53,442 bases of DNA from Bacteroidales bacterium. Its GTDB lineage: Bacteria > Bacteroidota > Bacteroidia > Bacteroidales > VadinHA17. The notes beneath the pieces are model-generated. The model had not been told where the DNA came from. It made no database searches and saw only the letters and a program-made list of their open reading frames with translations. Below are positions 6,738-17,100 of the stretch, one piece after another. The position numbers and the translations under genes were made by a program. How positions within the stretch are numbered: position 1 is the stretch's first letter; each line of letters opens with the position of its first letter. The stretch spans positions 1 through 53,442 of the forward strand of contig JAAYQC010000048.1 in assembly GCA_012519515.1 (NCBI GenBank), written 5' to 3'.

Positions 6738-7823
6738 TTATACCGTTTCGTATTTCTGGTTCCTCCTCACCGGAACATAGCCTGCTTCCTTTATGACAGC
6801 CTGAATCTCTTCCGCATCGAAGCGGTTATCTGATCCTGCCGAGCTGACCACGTTTTCCTCAATCATTATTGATCCGAGGTCGTTTGCCCCGGCGTGAAGC
6901 GAAAGGATTGCAACTTCTTTCCCCACGGTCAGAAGCGACGACTGTAGATTTGTAATATTGTTGAGCATAATCCTGCTGATAGCAATCAGCCTGATATAAT
7001 CCGGTGCAGTGTAGCTGCTTTTTATTCCATGTCTCCCGGCGAGCAGTGTTCCCTCATCCTGAAAAGGCCAGGGGATGAAGGCAATGAAACCGTAGCTTCC
7101 TTCCGGCCTTTTTTCCTGCAGCTCCCTCAGCCTTACAAGATGTTCGATTCTTTCTGTAGTTGTTTCAACATGACCGTACATCATTGTGGCAGAGGTGGGC
7201 AGGTTCATCCTGTGGGCTTCGCGCATCACTCCGAGCCATTCATCCGTTGTTGCCTTGGCCGGGGATACAATCTTTCTCACCCTGTCGGACAGGATTTCCG
7301 CTCCGGCTCCAGGCAGAGAGTCTAGTCCTGCTTCCAAAAGCCGTTCCAGGACAGTCCCGTACGGCAGCTTTTCCTTTTTTGACAGATATACTATTTCGGG
7401 GGGACCCAGTGCATGCAGTTTAAGAGAGGGATAGAGTTCCTTCAACCGTGTGAACAGCCCCGTGTAAAAATCCAGTCCCAGATCGGGATTCATTCCCCCC
7501 TGGAGAAGTATCTGGTCGCCGCCCAGAGAATACAGCTCATCTATCTTCCTTTTGTAATCCCCGATAGTTGTCACGTAGGCATCGGGATCGTCCTTACGGC
7601 GGCAGAAATTGCAGAACTTACAACGGGAGAAGCATATATTTGTTAAATTGACATTTCTGTCGATCATCCATCCGGCATTTTTCCCCGGCACATGAATCTG
7701 TCGCAATGTATCCCCTATATAGATCAACTCCCCGTACGGTGCATGCCGATAGAGGAAGGTTCCCTCTTCAACAGACAGGGGCATGAGGTCGAGGGCCTTT
7801 TTATACAGGTAGTCAAGTTCCAT
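6738..7823 (-). CDS. mqnC: Cyclic dehypoxanthinyl futalosine synthase (radical SAM)
   Basis: MqnC is a radical SAM enzyme that cyclises dehypoxanthine futalosine in the alternative (futalosine) menaquinone pathway. The 361-residue protein carries the Fe-S motif CFSRCKFC (Cys64, Cys68, Cys71) and the family stretches LQGGMNPD, LDSLPGAGAEILSD and SATMMYGHVE. These favour MqnC over the related MqnE or CofG/CofH enzymes. Length is normal for the family. It is transcribed away from pepA, with no mqnA/B/D/E nearby, so the pathway must be dispersed. It implies menaquinone-based, probably anaerobic respiration. Confidence 0.9.
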   Translation of the reverse strand: MELDYLYKKALDLMPLSVEEGTFLYRHAPYGELIYIGDTLRQIHVPGKNAGWMIDRNVNLTNICFSRCKFCNFCRRKDDPDAYVTTIGDYKRKIDELYSLGGDQILLQGGMNPDLGLDFYTGLFTRLKELYPSLKLHALGPPEIVYLSKKEKLPYGTVLERLLEAGLDSLPGAGAEILSDRVRKIVSPAKATTDEWLGVMREAHRMNLPTSATMMYGHVETTTERIEHLVRLRELQEKRPEGSYGFIAFIPWPFQDEGTLLAGRHGIKSSYTAPDYIRLIAISRIMLNNITNLQSSLLTVGKEVAILSLHAGANDLGSIMIEENVVSSAGSDNRFDAEEIQAVIKEAGYVPVRRNQKYETV

Positions 7824-7860
7824 ATTTTAAGAATTCCGGGTGAAGTACAAGCAGGTCCGG

Positions 7861-7888
7861 CAAATGTAATTCTTTGCAAAATATGCAA
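7861..7888 (-). promoter_or_regulatory. Promoter of mqnC
   Basis: On the minus strand TTG (7886-7888) is followed after 17 bases by TACATTTG (7861-7868), an exact TAnnTTTG -7 box. The spacing is two bases shorter than the usual 19-21. The start codon lies 38 bases downstream. Confidence 0.55.
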
Positions 7889-7930
7889 TGAATAATTTAA
7901 TTAACTTTACTGTTTCAAAAATTTCCGCGT

Positions 7931-9400
7931 ATGTCGAAACTACCAGAATTACACAGGATTTCACAAATAGCTCCCGATCAGTCGGTTATTTGCATCACTG
8001 GAGAAAACGGACTTCCCGGATGGCTGACCCTGTCAGCAGCGGAGAAGGATTATGCTCTCAAGCAGCTTCAGGCGGATGAAGAGTATGTAGTTGTTAACTC
8101 ATATTTCAAGCAAACGTATATAGTCAGGATTAAGGACTCGTATCCGGAATACAGGAAGAAGGAAGAGCTTCGCAAGATGGCTTTCAATCTGAGGAAAGTG
8201 ATAAAATCGAACAAGCATGATTCGCTTGTTATTGCCGGCCATAAGACTTTCGCGGGAGCGGTATCCGCTTTTGCCGAAGGCCTTCTTCTGAGTTTCTATT
8301 CGTTCGACAAATACAAGACTTCAGTCGCCGAAAAGGACAAAGCCGCTTATCCCTCAAAAATACTTTTTTACGAAGGTCCTGATGATGATGAGATTAAATG
8401 GCTTGCTGATATCACCGCTTCGGTATGGCTGATCAGGAATCTCATCAATGAACCTGTTAACCATCTGAATGCTCCGGCGCTGGCTGATGAAATAAGGCGG
8501 ATAGGGGAAGATTCGGGATTCAGTGTTGAGATTCTTAACAAGGGCAGGATTGAAGCCCTAAAGATGGGAGGGCTTCTGGCTGTGAACAGGGGAAGCGTTG
8601 ATCCTCCGGTTTTCTGCATTCTGGAATGGAAGCCTGAAGAAGCACTTAACAGGAATCCTGTTGTGCTTGTTGGTAAGGGGATTGTGTATGACACCGGCGG
8701 ACTTAATCTCAAACCCGGTGACTATATGGAGAACATGAAGGGAGACATGGCAGGCGCTGCTGCCGTCACGGGAGCGATGCGCACCATTGCCAGGGCCAAG
8801 CTGCCGGTTCATGTTGTCGGTCTCGTTCCTGCCACTGACAATCGTCCGGGTGGCAATGCCTATACCCAGGGTGATATCATTACCATGTTCAACAAGATGA
8901 CGGTTGAGGTTGCCAACACCGATGCCGAGGGACGACTCCTGCTTGCCGATGCCATCAGCTATGCTTCCTTATACAGGCCCGAACTGATAATAGATGTCGC
9001 GACTCTTACGGGTTCGGCTGCAATGACTTTTGGAATACAGGCAGTTGCCGTTATGGGGAATGCCGACAGGAAATATTTCAGCTTGCTGGAGGAGGCGGGC
9101 AACGAGGTGTATGAGAGGACTGCCGAACTGCCTTTCTGGGATGAATACGGCGAACTTATCAAATCGGATATTGCCGATGTAAAGAATATAGGAGGCAGGG
9201 AAGCCGGAGCCATTACCGCCGGCAAGTTCCTTGAACGATTTGCCGAATACCCGCTTATCCATCTGGATATTGCCGGTCCGGGTCTGCTTAAGAAGGATGA
9301 CTATTACAGGCTTAAGGATGGCCCAGGCACGGGCGCCAGGCTGCTCGCGGAGTTTCTGAGGAAGTATGTCTCCGTTTTAACTAAAAAAACCAATAAATAA
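7931..9400 (+). CDS. pepA: Leucyl aminopeptidase (M17 family)
   Basis: M17 aminopeptidases remove N-terminal residues from peptides in the cytoplasm using two metal ions. The 489-residue protein has the two-domain layout: a variable N-terminal domain to about residue 170 and the conserved catalytic domain after it. The key motifs are GKGIVYDTGG (Lys249, Asp254) and NTDAEGRL (residues 329-335). The stop TAA and the next ATG share a base (TAATG), so pepA and pdxA are translationally coupled. It opens the plus-strand run pepA-pdxA-ruvA-sprA-gcvH. Confidence 0.95.
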   Translation: MSKLPELHRISQIAPDQSVICITGENGLPGWLTLSAAEKDYALKQLQADEEYVVVNSYFKQTYIVRIKDSYPEYRKKEELRKMAFNLRKVIKSNKHDSLVIAGHKTFAGAVSAFAEGLLLSFYSFDKYKTSVAEKDKAAYPSKILFYEGPDDDEIKWLADITASVWLIRNLINEPVNHLNAPALADEIRRIGEDSGFSVEILNKGRIEALKMGGLLAVNRGSVDPPVFCILEWKPEEALNRNPVVLVGKGIVYDTGGLNLKPGDYMENMKGDMAGAAAVTGAMRTIARAKLPVHVVGLVPATDNRPGGNAYTQGDIITMFNKMTVEVANTDAEGRLLLADAISYASLYRPELIIDVATLTGSAAMTFGIQAVAVMGNADRKYFSLLEEAGNEVYERTAELPFWDEYGELIKSDIADVKNIGGREAGAITAGKFLERFAEYPLIHLDIAGPGLLKKDDYYRLKDGPGTGARLLAEFLRKYVSVLTKKTNK

Positions 9401-10497
9401 TGAACGGAAAAAAGATAGTTGCAGGGATATCCCATGGTGATATTAATGGCATCGGGTATGAAGTCATTATCAAAACCCTTATGGACACGGAGATCAACGA
9501 CTACTGTGTTCCGGTAGTCTATGGCTCTCCCAAGGTGGCGGCATATCACCGCAAAGCCCTGAATATTGGTAATTTCAGTTTCAATAATATCAGGTCGGCC
9601 GAGGAAGCCCATCATCAGAAGGCCAACCTGATTAATTGTCTCGACGATAATGTAAGGGTTGAGCTGGGGAAATCGACTGCCCAGGCTGGAGAAGCCGCGT
9701 TTGCCTCACTCGAGAAAGCTGTCGCCGACCTGATGAGCGGAAAGGTGGATGTACTCGTTACAGCTCCTATCGATAAGAACAGCATACAGTCGGACGATTT
9801 CCACTTCCGCGGTCACACGGAATATCTGATGGAAAAGGCGGAAGTTGATGATGTTCTGATGTTTCTGGTAAGTGAAAGCCTCAGGATAGGAGTGGCAACA
9901 GGTCATGTGCCTCTCAGGGAAGTCCCGGGACTTATAACCGCCGGTCTTCTTATTAAGAAAATAAAACTTATGAATCAGTCGCTGATTGTTGACTTTGGGA
10001 TCCGCAAGCCACGGATAGCGGTTCTCGGGCTGAATCCGCACGCGGGCGACAATTCCCTTATCGGGAGGGAGGAGGAAGACATCATTGTTCCTGCTATCCA
10101 GCAGGTTGTACGGGATAATATTCTTGCATTCGGTCCTTTCCCGGCCGACGGGTTTTTCGGTTCAGGTTCATTCGCGAAGTTTGACGCTATACTGGCAATG
10201 TATCACGACCAGGGACTTGCTCCTTTCAAGGCTTTGTCGTTTGATACGGGAGTCAATTTCACGGCCGGGCTGCCTTTTGTAAGGACCTCTCCCGTTCATG
10301 GTACAGCATATCAGATAGCCGGTAAGGGAGAAGCATCCGAAAGCTCATTCCGCCATGCCTTGTTTCTTGCCCGCGATATTTTCAGGAACAGGCAGCTTTA
10401 TGCCGAGATAAGCCGGAATCCCCTGAAACACCAGGATATAGAGATCCTTACCGACAGGGTCGATGAGCTTCCTCCGGAAATCCCTAACTCCGATTAA
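9400..10497 (+). CDS. pdxA: 4-hydroxythreonine-4-phosphate dehydrogenase
   Basis: PdxA oxidises 4-phosphohydroxy-L-threonine in the DXP-dependent pyridoxal phosphate pathway. The 365-residue protein shows the family motifs GDINGIGYEV at the start, VTAPIDKNS, FRGHTEYL, GHVPLREVPG, GLNPHAGDN, AMYHDQGL and the substrate segment RTSPVHGTA. The histidines expected to hold the divalent metal are present (GHTEYL, NPHAGD, YHDQG). It starts on the last base of the pepA stop and ends five bases before ruvA. Confidence 0.95.
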   Translation: MNGKKIVAGISHGDINGIGYEVIIKTLMDTEINDYCVPVVYGSPKVAAYHRKALNIGNFSFNNIRSAEEAHHQKANLINCLDDNVRVELGKSTAQAGEAAFASLEKAVADLMSGKVDVLVTAPIDKNSIQSDDFHFRGHTEYLMEKAEVDDVLMFLVSESLRIGVATGHVPLREVPGLITAGLLIKKIKLMNQSLIVDFGIRKPRIAVLGLNPHAGDNSLIGREEEDIIVPAIQQVVRDNILAFGPFPADGFFGSGSFAKFDAILAMYHDQGLAPFKALSFDTGVNFTAGLPFVRTSPVHGTAYQIAGKGEASESSFRHALFLARDIFRNRQLYAEISRNPLKHQDIEILTDRVDELPPEIPNSD

Positions 10498-10502
10498 CAT
10501 TT

Positions 10503-11084
10503 ATGATAGATTATATTACAGGCAGGATAGCGGAACTGACGCCAGCTTATATTATCATCGACAACGGGGGGATAGGCTGGTTTGCCAATATCTCGCTGAC
10601 AACCTATTCGCGGCTTGAGGGAAAAACCGAATGCAAGCTGCTTGTACATGAGGTAATCAGGGAGGACAGCCATCAGCTTTATGGTTTTTCCGACAGGGAG
10701 GAAAGAGAAATGTTCAGGCTGCTGATTACCGTGTCGGGGGTGGGTGCCGCCACTGCCAGAATGATGCTCTCATCGCTCACCCACCACGAGCTCGAAAAGG
10801 CAATTTTAGGTGCAGATGTCAATATCCTCAAGGGAGTTAAGGGTATAGGGCTGAAGACCGCACAAAGAATAATAGTTGATCTTAAGGACAAGGTCGGAAA
10901 ACCGACCGGAACAGGTGAAATATTTGTATTTACAGACAATACCAAACGTGAAGAGGCGTTATCAGCTTTAGTGATGCTTGGGTTTGGCAAGAGCGCTGTT
11001 TTGAAGGTACTCGACAGGATCATCAGGGATGAAAAAGACCTGACAGTTGAGGAACTGATCAAGAGAGCACTTAAAAGCCTGTAA
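10503..11084 (+). CDS. ruvA: Holliday junction branch migration subunit RuvA
   Basis: RuvA binds four-way DNA junctions and loads the RuvB motor. The 193-residue protein starts with the OB-fold segment MIDYITGRIAE, continues with YGFSDREEREMF, then two helix-hairpin-helix motifs (SGVGAATARMML and KGVKGIGLKTAQRIIVDL) and a C-terminal helical domain that contacts RuvB. Length is typical. Neither ruvB nor ruvC is in the window. RuvA directly before sprA is, as I recall, a common arrangement in Bacteroidota. Confidence 0.96.
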   Translation: MIDYITGRIAELTPAYIIIDNGGIGWFANISLTTYSRLEGKTECKLLVHEVIREDSHQLYGFSDREEREMFRLLITVSGVGAATARMMLSSLTHHELEKAILGADVNILKGVKGIGLKTAQRIIVDLKDKVGKPTGTGEIFVFTDNTKREEALSALVMLGFGKSAVLKVLDRIIRDEKDLTVEELIKRALKSL

Positions 11085-11103
11085 ATAAGAATATTTTTCT
11101 CAT

Positions 11104-14100
11104 TTGGGATCAGGGATATCATATAAAGATCTGCTGAAATTTATATATTTTGTATTATTCACTTCATTGCTTTTTATATCAACCGAAGTAAATAGTCAGA
11201 TATCAGTCCCGGCATCACTTCCCGATACCACGCTCAGATCACCCCTCAGGCTGCAGGATGTTTCGGGTAATCCTTATGATGTATCATCCCGGTCGGCTTT
11301 TTTCCTCAATAATCCTTCGAACATCATTTCGGGCGCAGTTTATGATCCCGACAAGAACGAATACATGATCTTCCAGAAGGTGGGATCGTTCAATTACAGG
11401 AATCCGGTATACATGTCTCCGGAAGAATACCGTAATTATCAGTTCAACAAGGGGATGAGGGAGTACTGGCAATCGAGGATAAGAGGTGAGACATCGGGTT
11501 TCAGATCAGGCCTGATACCCCAGCTGGAGATTGGCGGAGCCACTTTCGACAAGGTCTTTGGGAGCAACGTGATAAACATTGTTCCGCAGGGATCGGCAGA
11601 GCTGGTTTTCGGCATAAACATTTCAAGAACTCAGAACCCGACTCTTTCCGAGAAACTCAGGACCATTCCAACCTTCGACTTCAAGGAGAAGATCCAGATG
11701 AATGTTACCGGAACGATCGGTGACAAGATGCAGCTGGGCGTCAATTACAACACCGACGCCATGTTTGAATTTGAGAACCGTACAAAGCTTCAGTATTCGG
11801 GCAAGGAAGACGAGATAATCAAGAAGATAGAAGTGGGTGATGTAACCCTGCCTCTGCCCGGAACGCTTATCACCGGAAGCTACAGCCTTTTTGGGCTCAA
11901 GACAGAGATGCAGTTTGGCAGGCTGAATATGACCACCGTGCTGTCGCAGCAGAAGGGCGAAACATCAACCATTTCGGTCAAGGGAGGAGCCCAGTTGAGC
12001 GAGTTTGAGATATATGCTGACGACTATGAGGCCAACCGGCACTTTTTCCTTGCACATTATTTCAGGGATATTTACGACGACGCCCTGAAAAACCTGCCTG
12101 CAGTAAGTTCCGGTCTGAATATCACCAGGATAGAAGTATGGATAACAAACAAGACAAGCAGTTATGATGAGACAAGGAACATAGTGGCCTTTTCCGACCT
12201 TGCCGAGAACAGCAGCCATATTTATAACAGGGTCCCTGAGTTCCAGGCCCCGCCGGGAGCCCCGATCTTTCCTGACAACGCGGCCAACCAGCTTTACAAC
12301 CAGCTTCAAACAAATTATTCCGGGATGAGGGATGTTGACCAGGTTATCAATGTCTTTTCTACCTTGTACCCGGGCTTTCAGATTGGACGCGACTATGAGA
12401 AGATAGAAAATGCAAGGAAGCTGAATGACAGGGAATACACCCTGAACCCCATGCTTGGATATATATCGCTGAATACCGCACTTAATACCGATGAAGTTCT
12501 CGCCGTTGCTTTTGAGTACACCCTGAACGGCCAGGTTTACAAGGTGGGAGAGTTTTCGACCGATGGTATAACGGCCCCGCAGGCTCTTGCCCTGAAACTG
12601 ATCAAGGGTACAACTCTCAGTCCGAAGTACCCTACCTGGGACCTGATGATGAAGAATATCTATTCTCTTGGTTCAGGAAGGCTCGAAAGGGGTGATTTCC
12701 AGCTTAATATTCTCTATGAAGATGACAAGACGGGGAATGCCATCAATTACCTGCCCGAGGGAAGGATAGCAAACAAAGTACTTCTTCAGGTTCTTGGCCT
12801 CGATAATCTCAACAGTCAGCAGGACCGTCAGCCCGACGGGTATTTTGACTTTATCGACGGAGTCACCATCAATGTAAGCAGGGGTAAGATAATCTTCCCG
12901 GTGCTTGAGCCTTTCGGCAGTTATCTTAAGAAACAGATTGGCGACAATCAGATAGCTGCAAAGTATGTCTTCCAGGAGCTTTACGATTCTACGCAGACAC
13001 TTGCCCGGCAGATGGCCGAGAGGAACAAGTTCAAGATGACTGGGCAATATTCGTCGGAATCCGGTTCGGAGATAAGGCTCAATGCCACCAATATTCCTGC
13101 CGGGTCAATAATAGTAACCGCCGGCGGGGTTACCCTTACCGAAAACGCTGATTACACGGTCGATTACAACATGGGTGTTGTGACGATCATCAACTCGGCC
13201 CTTATTGAATCGAATACTCCCATCCAGGTTTCGCTCGAGAGCAACCAGTTTTTCGGCTTCCAGACCAAAACCCTGGTAGGGACTCATCTCGATTACAGGA
13301 TCTCGGATAATTTCAACGTGGGTGCAACGCTGTTGCACCTTAATGAACGACCATATACCCAGAAGGTCAATTTCGGTGAAGAGCCGATTTCGAATACTAT
13401 CTGGGGGCTGAATACATCATACAGGGGGCAGTCGCAGTTTCTGACAAAACTCATTGACAAAATCCCTCTTCTTGATACAAAAACACCGTCAAGCATTTCA
13501 TTCAACGGGGAATTTGCAGAGCTGATTCCTGGCCATTCACGCGCAATCTCAAGTGCAGGCAACTCTTATATTGATGATTTTGAGTCGAGTGAAATCCCGC
13601 TCGACCTTAAATCTTTCAATGCCTGGTCAATTTCAAGCATCCCGCAAGGCCAGGATCAGCTGTTCCCCGAAGCTTCCCTCAACAACAATCTTGCCAGCGG
13701 ATACAACAGGGCTAAGATCTCGTGGTACGTTATCGACCCCTTGTTTCTGAGAAACGGTTCCTCGACACCCGGGCACATCAAGCAGGATGCTTCCACGCAG
13801 TCGAGCCATTTTGTAAGGGAGGTATATGAAAATGAGATTTTCCCTAACAGGGAAAGCACCAGCGGGATCCCGACTACCTTATCGGTGCTTAACGTTGCAT
13901 ATTACCCGGGAGAGAGGGGTCCCTACAACTATGATACCTATCCGGGTCCCCTGTCGCGCGGTATGAACTCCTCCGGCCTGCTCAACGACCCTCAGTCGAG
14001 ATGGGGAGGCATGATGAGGGAGGTTTTAACCAGCGATTTTGAAACGGCAAATATCCAGTATATAGAATTCTGGATGATGGACCCCTTTGTTGAGGATCCC

Positions 14101-17100
14101 TCACACCAGGGCGGCGACCTTTACTTTAACCTCGGTAATATCTCGGAAGACATTCTCAAGGACTCGCGGAAGAGTTTTGAGAACGGGCTTCCCGGCTCAC
14201 CTGATCTTCAGAATGTTGATTCGACGGCCTGGGGAAGGGTTCCCACGGTGCAGTCGGTGGTTCATGCCTTTGACAACAATTCAGAGTCGAGAATGTACCA
14301 GGACGTTGGTCTTGACGGACTCAGGAACGAGGATGAACGGGTGTTCTTCGCGGATTACCTCCAAAAGGCTGAAGGCATCCTCAGTCCTGAAGCCTACACT
14401 GAGCTGCTGAAGGATCCGTCGAACGATGACTTTCACTATTTCAGGGGTTCCGATTACGATATGCAGGAGCTGGGAATACTCGACAGGTACAAGAAATATA
14501 ACGGACTGGAAGCCAACTCGCCAACTTCCGAGATGTCGTCAGAATCATATCCCACAACCGGTTCCACTCTTCCCGACATGGAGGATATAAACCGCGACAA
14601 CACGCTCAATGAAACGGAGAGCTATTATCAGTACAAGATAAGCCTGAGACCCGAAGACATGAAGGTGGGTATGAACTATATAGTAGATGAGATAGAGCCT
14701 ACGGTCAAGATGGCAAACGGAGCCGAATCGAAGGTAAAATGGTATCAGTTCAGGATACCGGTTACTGAATATCAGAGACGCGTGGGAGTCATCAGCGATT
14801 TCAAGTCGATAAGGTTCATGAGGATGTTTCTCAGGAATTTCAACGATCCGGTGATAATGAGGTTTGCCGAGCTTAACCTGGTCAGGGCGGAGTGGAGAAA
14901 ATACAATCTCACTTTCATGGAGGGCGGCGAGAGGATCAGTGTTCCCGAGCCTGAGGACGGCACTTTTGAGATCAGTTCGGTAAGTATAGAGGATAACGCG
15001 GGCAAGAAGCCGGTTAACTACGTGCTTCCTCCGGGCTTCAACAGGGTTGTCGATCCGCAGAATCCCCAGCTCAGGCAGCTCAACGAACAATCGATGGTCA
15101 TCAAGGTGCTTGATCTTGCCGATGGAGACGCCCGTGCCGCGTACAGGAATGTAAACCTCGATTTCAGGCAGTATCGCAGCCTCAGGATGGAGGTACATGC
15201 TGAAGCTCTTACCGGCCAGCCTCTCTACGATAATGAGCTCACTGCATTTATAAGGCTGGGGTCTGATTACAAGTCGAATTTCTATGAATATGAGATACCT
15301 CTGAAGCTAACCCCTCCCGGCAGCTATGATAACGACTCCGAAGAAGAAAGGGCGATAGTATGGCCTGAGGCAAACAGCTTCAATATCGATCTGACCGTGC
15401 TTCAGGAGGCCAAAAAGGAAAGAAACCGGAGGCTGCAGGAAAGCGGGGCCTCGCTGAGCATTTCCGATGTGTTTGCCTTCAGGGACGATTCAAACAGGGT
15501 GTATGTGTGCGGTAACCCCAACCTGAGCAATGTAAAGGTGATAATGGTGGGTGTCAGGAATCCTATAAAGACCAGGAATCCGGGCGTGGATAATGGTGAT
15601 TCAAAATCGGCTGAAATATGGGTGAACGAGTTAAGGCTTAGTGATTTCAGGGAAGACGGGGGATGGGCGGCCAATGCACATCTGCAGACCAGGCTTGCCG
15701 ACCTGGGTACTATCGACATTGTTGGGCAGGCAAGCACTCCCGGATGGGGAAGCATCGACAAAAAGGTCAACGAAAGAAGCAAGGAAGAGGTTCTCAAGTA
15801 TGACATCTCCTCTACAATGGAGCTGGGTAAGTTCTTCCCCGAGAAAACCGGGGTACGACTTCCGGTGTATGTTGGCTATTCAGAAACCAGGATAAAGCCT
15901 CAGTACAATCCGCTCGATCCCGACATCACCCTGAAAGATGCTCTTGAGGAAGCTCCCGACAAAAAGGCGAGGGATTCAATAAAAACCATATCGGAGGATT
16001 ATTCGAGGAGGAAAACCATCTCGATAAACAATGCCGGGATTACCAAAAGGGGAGAGAAGCCCAGGCCATGGGATCTGGCAAACTTCAGTGTCAACTATAC
16101 CTTCAACGAAGTTTACAGGAGCAATACCAGGACCGAGATCGACCTCGAAAGGAACTATAAGGGAGGAATCAATTACAACTATGAAGCCCAGCCAAAGAAT
16201 ATAATGCCGTTCAGGAATGTCAAATTCCTTAATTCGCCTATATTCAGGATAATAAAGGATTTCAACTTCTATCCCTTCCCGAAGAGTATTTCATTCAGGA
16301 CAGATATAGGCAGATATTACAATGAAGTAAAGACAAGGAATATAAACAACCCGAACCTGCTAATCACGCCGACATTCAGGAAGGATTTTGAATGGACCAG
16401 GATGTTTGACGTCAAGTATGATCTGACCAGGCAGCTTAAGATCGATTTCACATCGACTAATATAGCGAGGATTGATGAGCCGGAAGGGGCCGCCGACCGC
16501 CGGAGGTATCAGAGCGACTACGAGAACTGGTGCGATTCGGTAATGAACAACATCAAGCGTTTTGGAAGGACTACTTCCTACAACCATTTTATCAACGCGA
16601 CCTACAATGTTCCCATAAACAAGCTTCCGGGGCTTTCGTGGGTCACTGCCACCGCGAGGTACGGATCTGACTATTCCTGGCTTGCAGGAGCGCTGTATCC
16701 CGATTCGATGAACATCAACCTGGGGAATTCGATCAGGAACCGTAACGAGCTGTCGCTGTCGGGTACTGCCAACCTGGCGAGCCTGTACTCCAAATCGAAG
16801 TTTCTTAAGAGCGTTGAGGACAACACCAGGCCGGGGGCGGTCAGAAGGATGCAGACAGAATACAGGACTGTGGTATTCACAAGGGAAAATGTGAATTTCA
16901 GGGCTAAGGTAATGAGACCTCTGGTTCACAATCTAAAGACAAAAGACGTAAAGGTTATTATAACCAGGAAAGACGGCTCTGAAGTCAGGGGCAATGTGGA
17001 GATAGTCAGTGAAAACAGGGTTAATTTCACTACCGATGAGGCCGTGGAAGGCACCCTTGTGACAATAGAGGGGAGGGTCCCCAAAAAGCGCAATCCCATG

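Noticed and set aside
14545-15198. 217-residue frame antisense to sprA
   Set aside because: No motif or natural start is visible and it lies inside a strongly supported gene; open antisense frames are common in long coding regions.
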